A stretch of DNA of 17,775 bases, from assembly GCA_016748015.1 (NCBI GenBank), contig JAAOMT010000392.1, positions 28,856 through 46,630 of the forward strand, in the 5' to 3' direction. Both the position numbers and the translations under genes were made by a program. Shown one piece after another: positions 17,365 to 17,775 of this stretch. A model generated the notes under the pieces. It was given only the letters and a program-made list of their open reading frames with translations. It was not told the DNA's origin and ran no database searches. The stretch is from Geosiphon pyriformis (taxonomy: Eukaryota; Glomeromycota; Glomeromycetes; Archaeosporales; Geosiphonaceae). Numbering within the stretch: the stretch's first letter is position 1; each line of letters starts with the position of its first letter.

Positions 17365-17775
17365 TATATTACAATATAATATTATTATCTACCAGTAATA
17401 TTCTACAACTGGAAGCACAATAAATACTAGTCCAATCAGATAAGATTCTATGAGATCTGCAACCAATTATAATTATTGATATAAACATGTCAAAGTAATC
17501 AATCCAAAATAATATAAAAAGACATAATATATGTGACAAAAGCAACAACAAAAAATAAAAATTCCAGACCACATCTACTTAATGGTTCAAAAATTATTTT
17601 AAGCTGTAAATTAACAACAATTGGATATAAAAATTGTTATTAATTACCAAAAAATCTGCTATTAGAACACCAAAAAAGGAAAAAAACCAAAAAATACGTT
17701 ATATCAGCAACCACTAAACTTAACAAAACATTGGTTAGATAAAATAATAAAAAAAGTAAAAAATACTTTTGGAAA
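17365..17775 (+). pseudogene. Element C fragment: integrase end and third ORF of another relative, continues beyond the window
   Basis: This block matches 15676-16083 of element A along its length (offset about 1691-1693 bp), with many single-base differences and few indels. It begins at the codons for YYN of the integrase end and includes EPIIIID-like (QPIIIIDIN) and third-ORF sequence from KIPDHIYLMVQKLF to WLDKIIKKVKNTFG, where the window stops. Stops differ in place from those in element A: it has TAG where A has TGG (ICY-stop-N against ICYWN) and TGG where A has TAG (KHWLDK). It is a separate insertion or copy, cut at its 5' side near 17365. Confidence 0.8.

Noticed and set aside
1-17775. 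A variant genetic code (TGA as Trp, or TAA/TAG as Gln)
   Set aside because: TGA does fall at Trp and TAA at Gln positions, but TAG also falls at Trp, TGA also at Arg, and normal TGG and CAA codons are common in the same frames. A–C pairs show reciprocal changes. Transition decay explains all of these.

Overview
This window is a nest of decayed Ty3/gypsy-type LTR retrotransposons from an AT-rich eukaryotic genome. I see no bacterial genes, tRNA, rRNA, CRISPR or ordinary host gene. The pol proteins carry a dUTPase and a cysteine-rich zinc module. Their wording, such as the stretch after the protease and the zinc ribbons, resembles polyproteins I recall from arbuscular mycorrhizal fungi (Glomeromycotina, Rhizophagus type). 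That assignment is an inference from memory and was not searched.

Three elements can be separated. Element A (older, + strand) enters the window inside gag at position 1 and runs through protease, zinc module, dUTPase, connector, reverse transcriptase, RNase H, integrase and a third ORF to a probable 3' LTR near 16946. Element B (younger, complete, - strand) occupies 2110-11924. It has two ~980-bp LTRs (TGTTACC...GGTAACA), a primer-binding site, a polypurine tract and the same gene order as A. B is inserted in opposite orientation into A's pol, between zinc module and dUTPase, with a 4-bp ATGA duplication. Removing B and one ATGA leaves A's frame open across the junction. Element C (+ strand, 17365 to the window end) is a fragment of a third relative covering the integrase end and third ORF.

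All three are dead, but in an unusual way. Stops are dense while frame-disrupting indels are few. Element A keeps one frame for about 3.6 kb (888-2109 plus 11929-14350) through roughly 35 stops. B's two LTRs differ at about 60 sites, nearly all transitions. Stops fall mainly where relatives have Trp, Gln or Arg. This points to C:G to T:A hypermutation (RIP-like or 5-methylcytosine deamination) rather than slow neutral decay or a changed genetic code.

Most worth following up: (1) a third ORF of about 240-250 codons between integrase and 3' LTR in A, B and C, with no family I recognise; (2) six ~20-bp tandem units just upstream of a TATA box in the LTRs of both A and B, although the two motifs differ; (3) a cysteine-rich module of up to three zinc ribbons and a dUTPase placed between protease and RT; (4) a shared YLDN in place of the usual YxDD in the RT of both elements. 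Nothing beyond decayed element DNA and a T-rich microsatellite is visible between 16947 and 17364.
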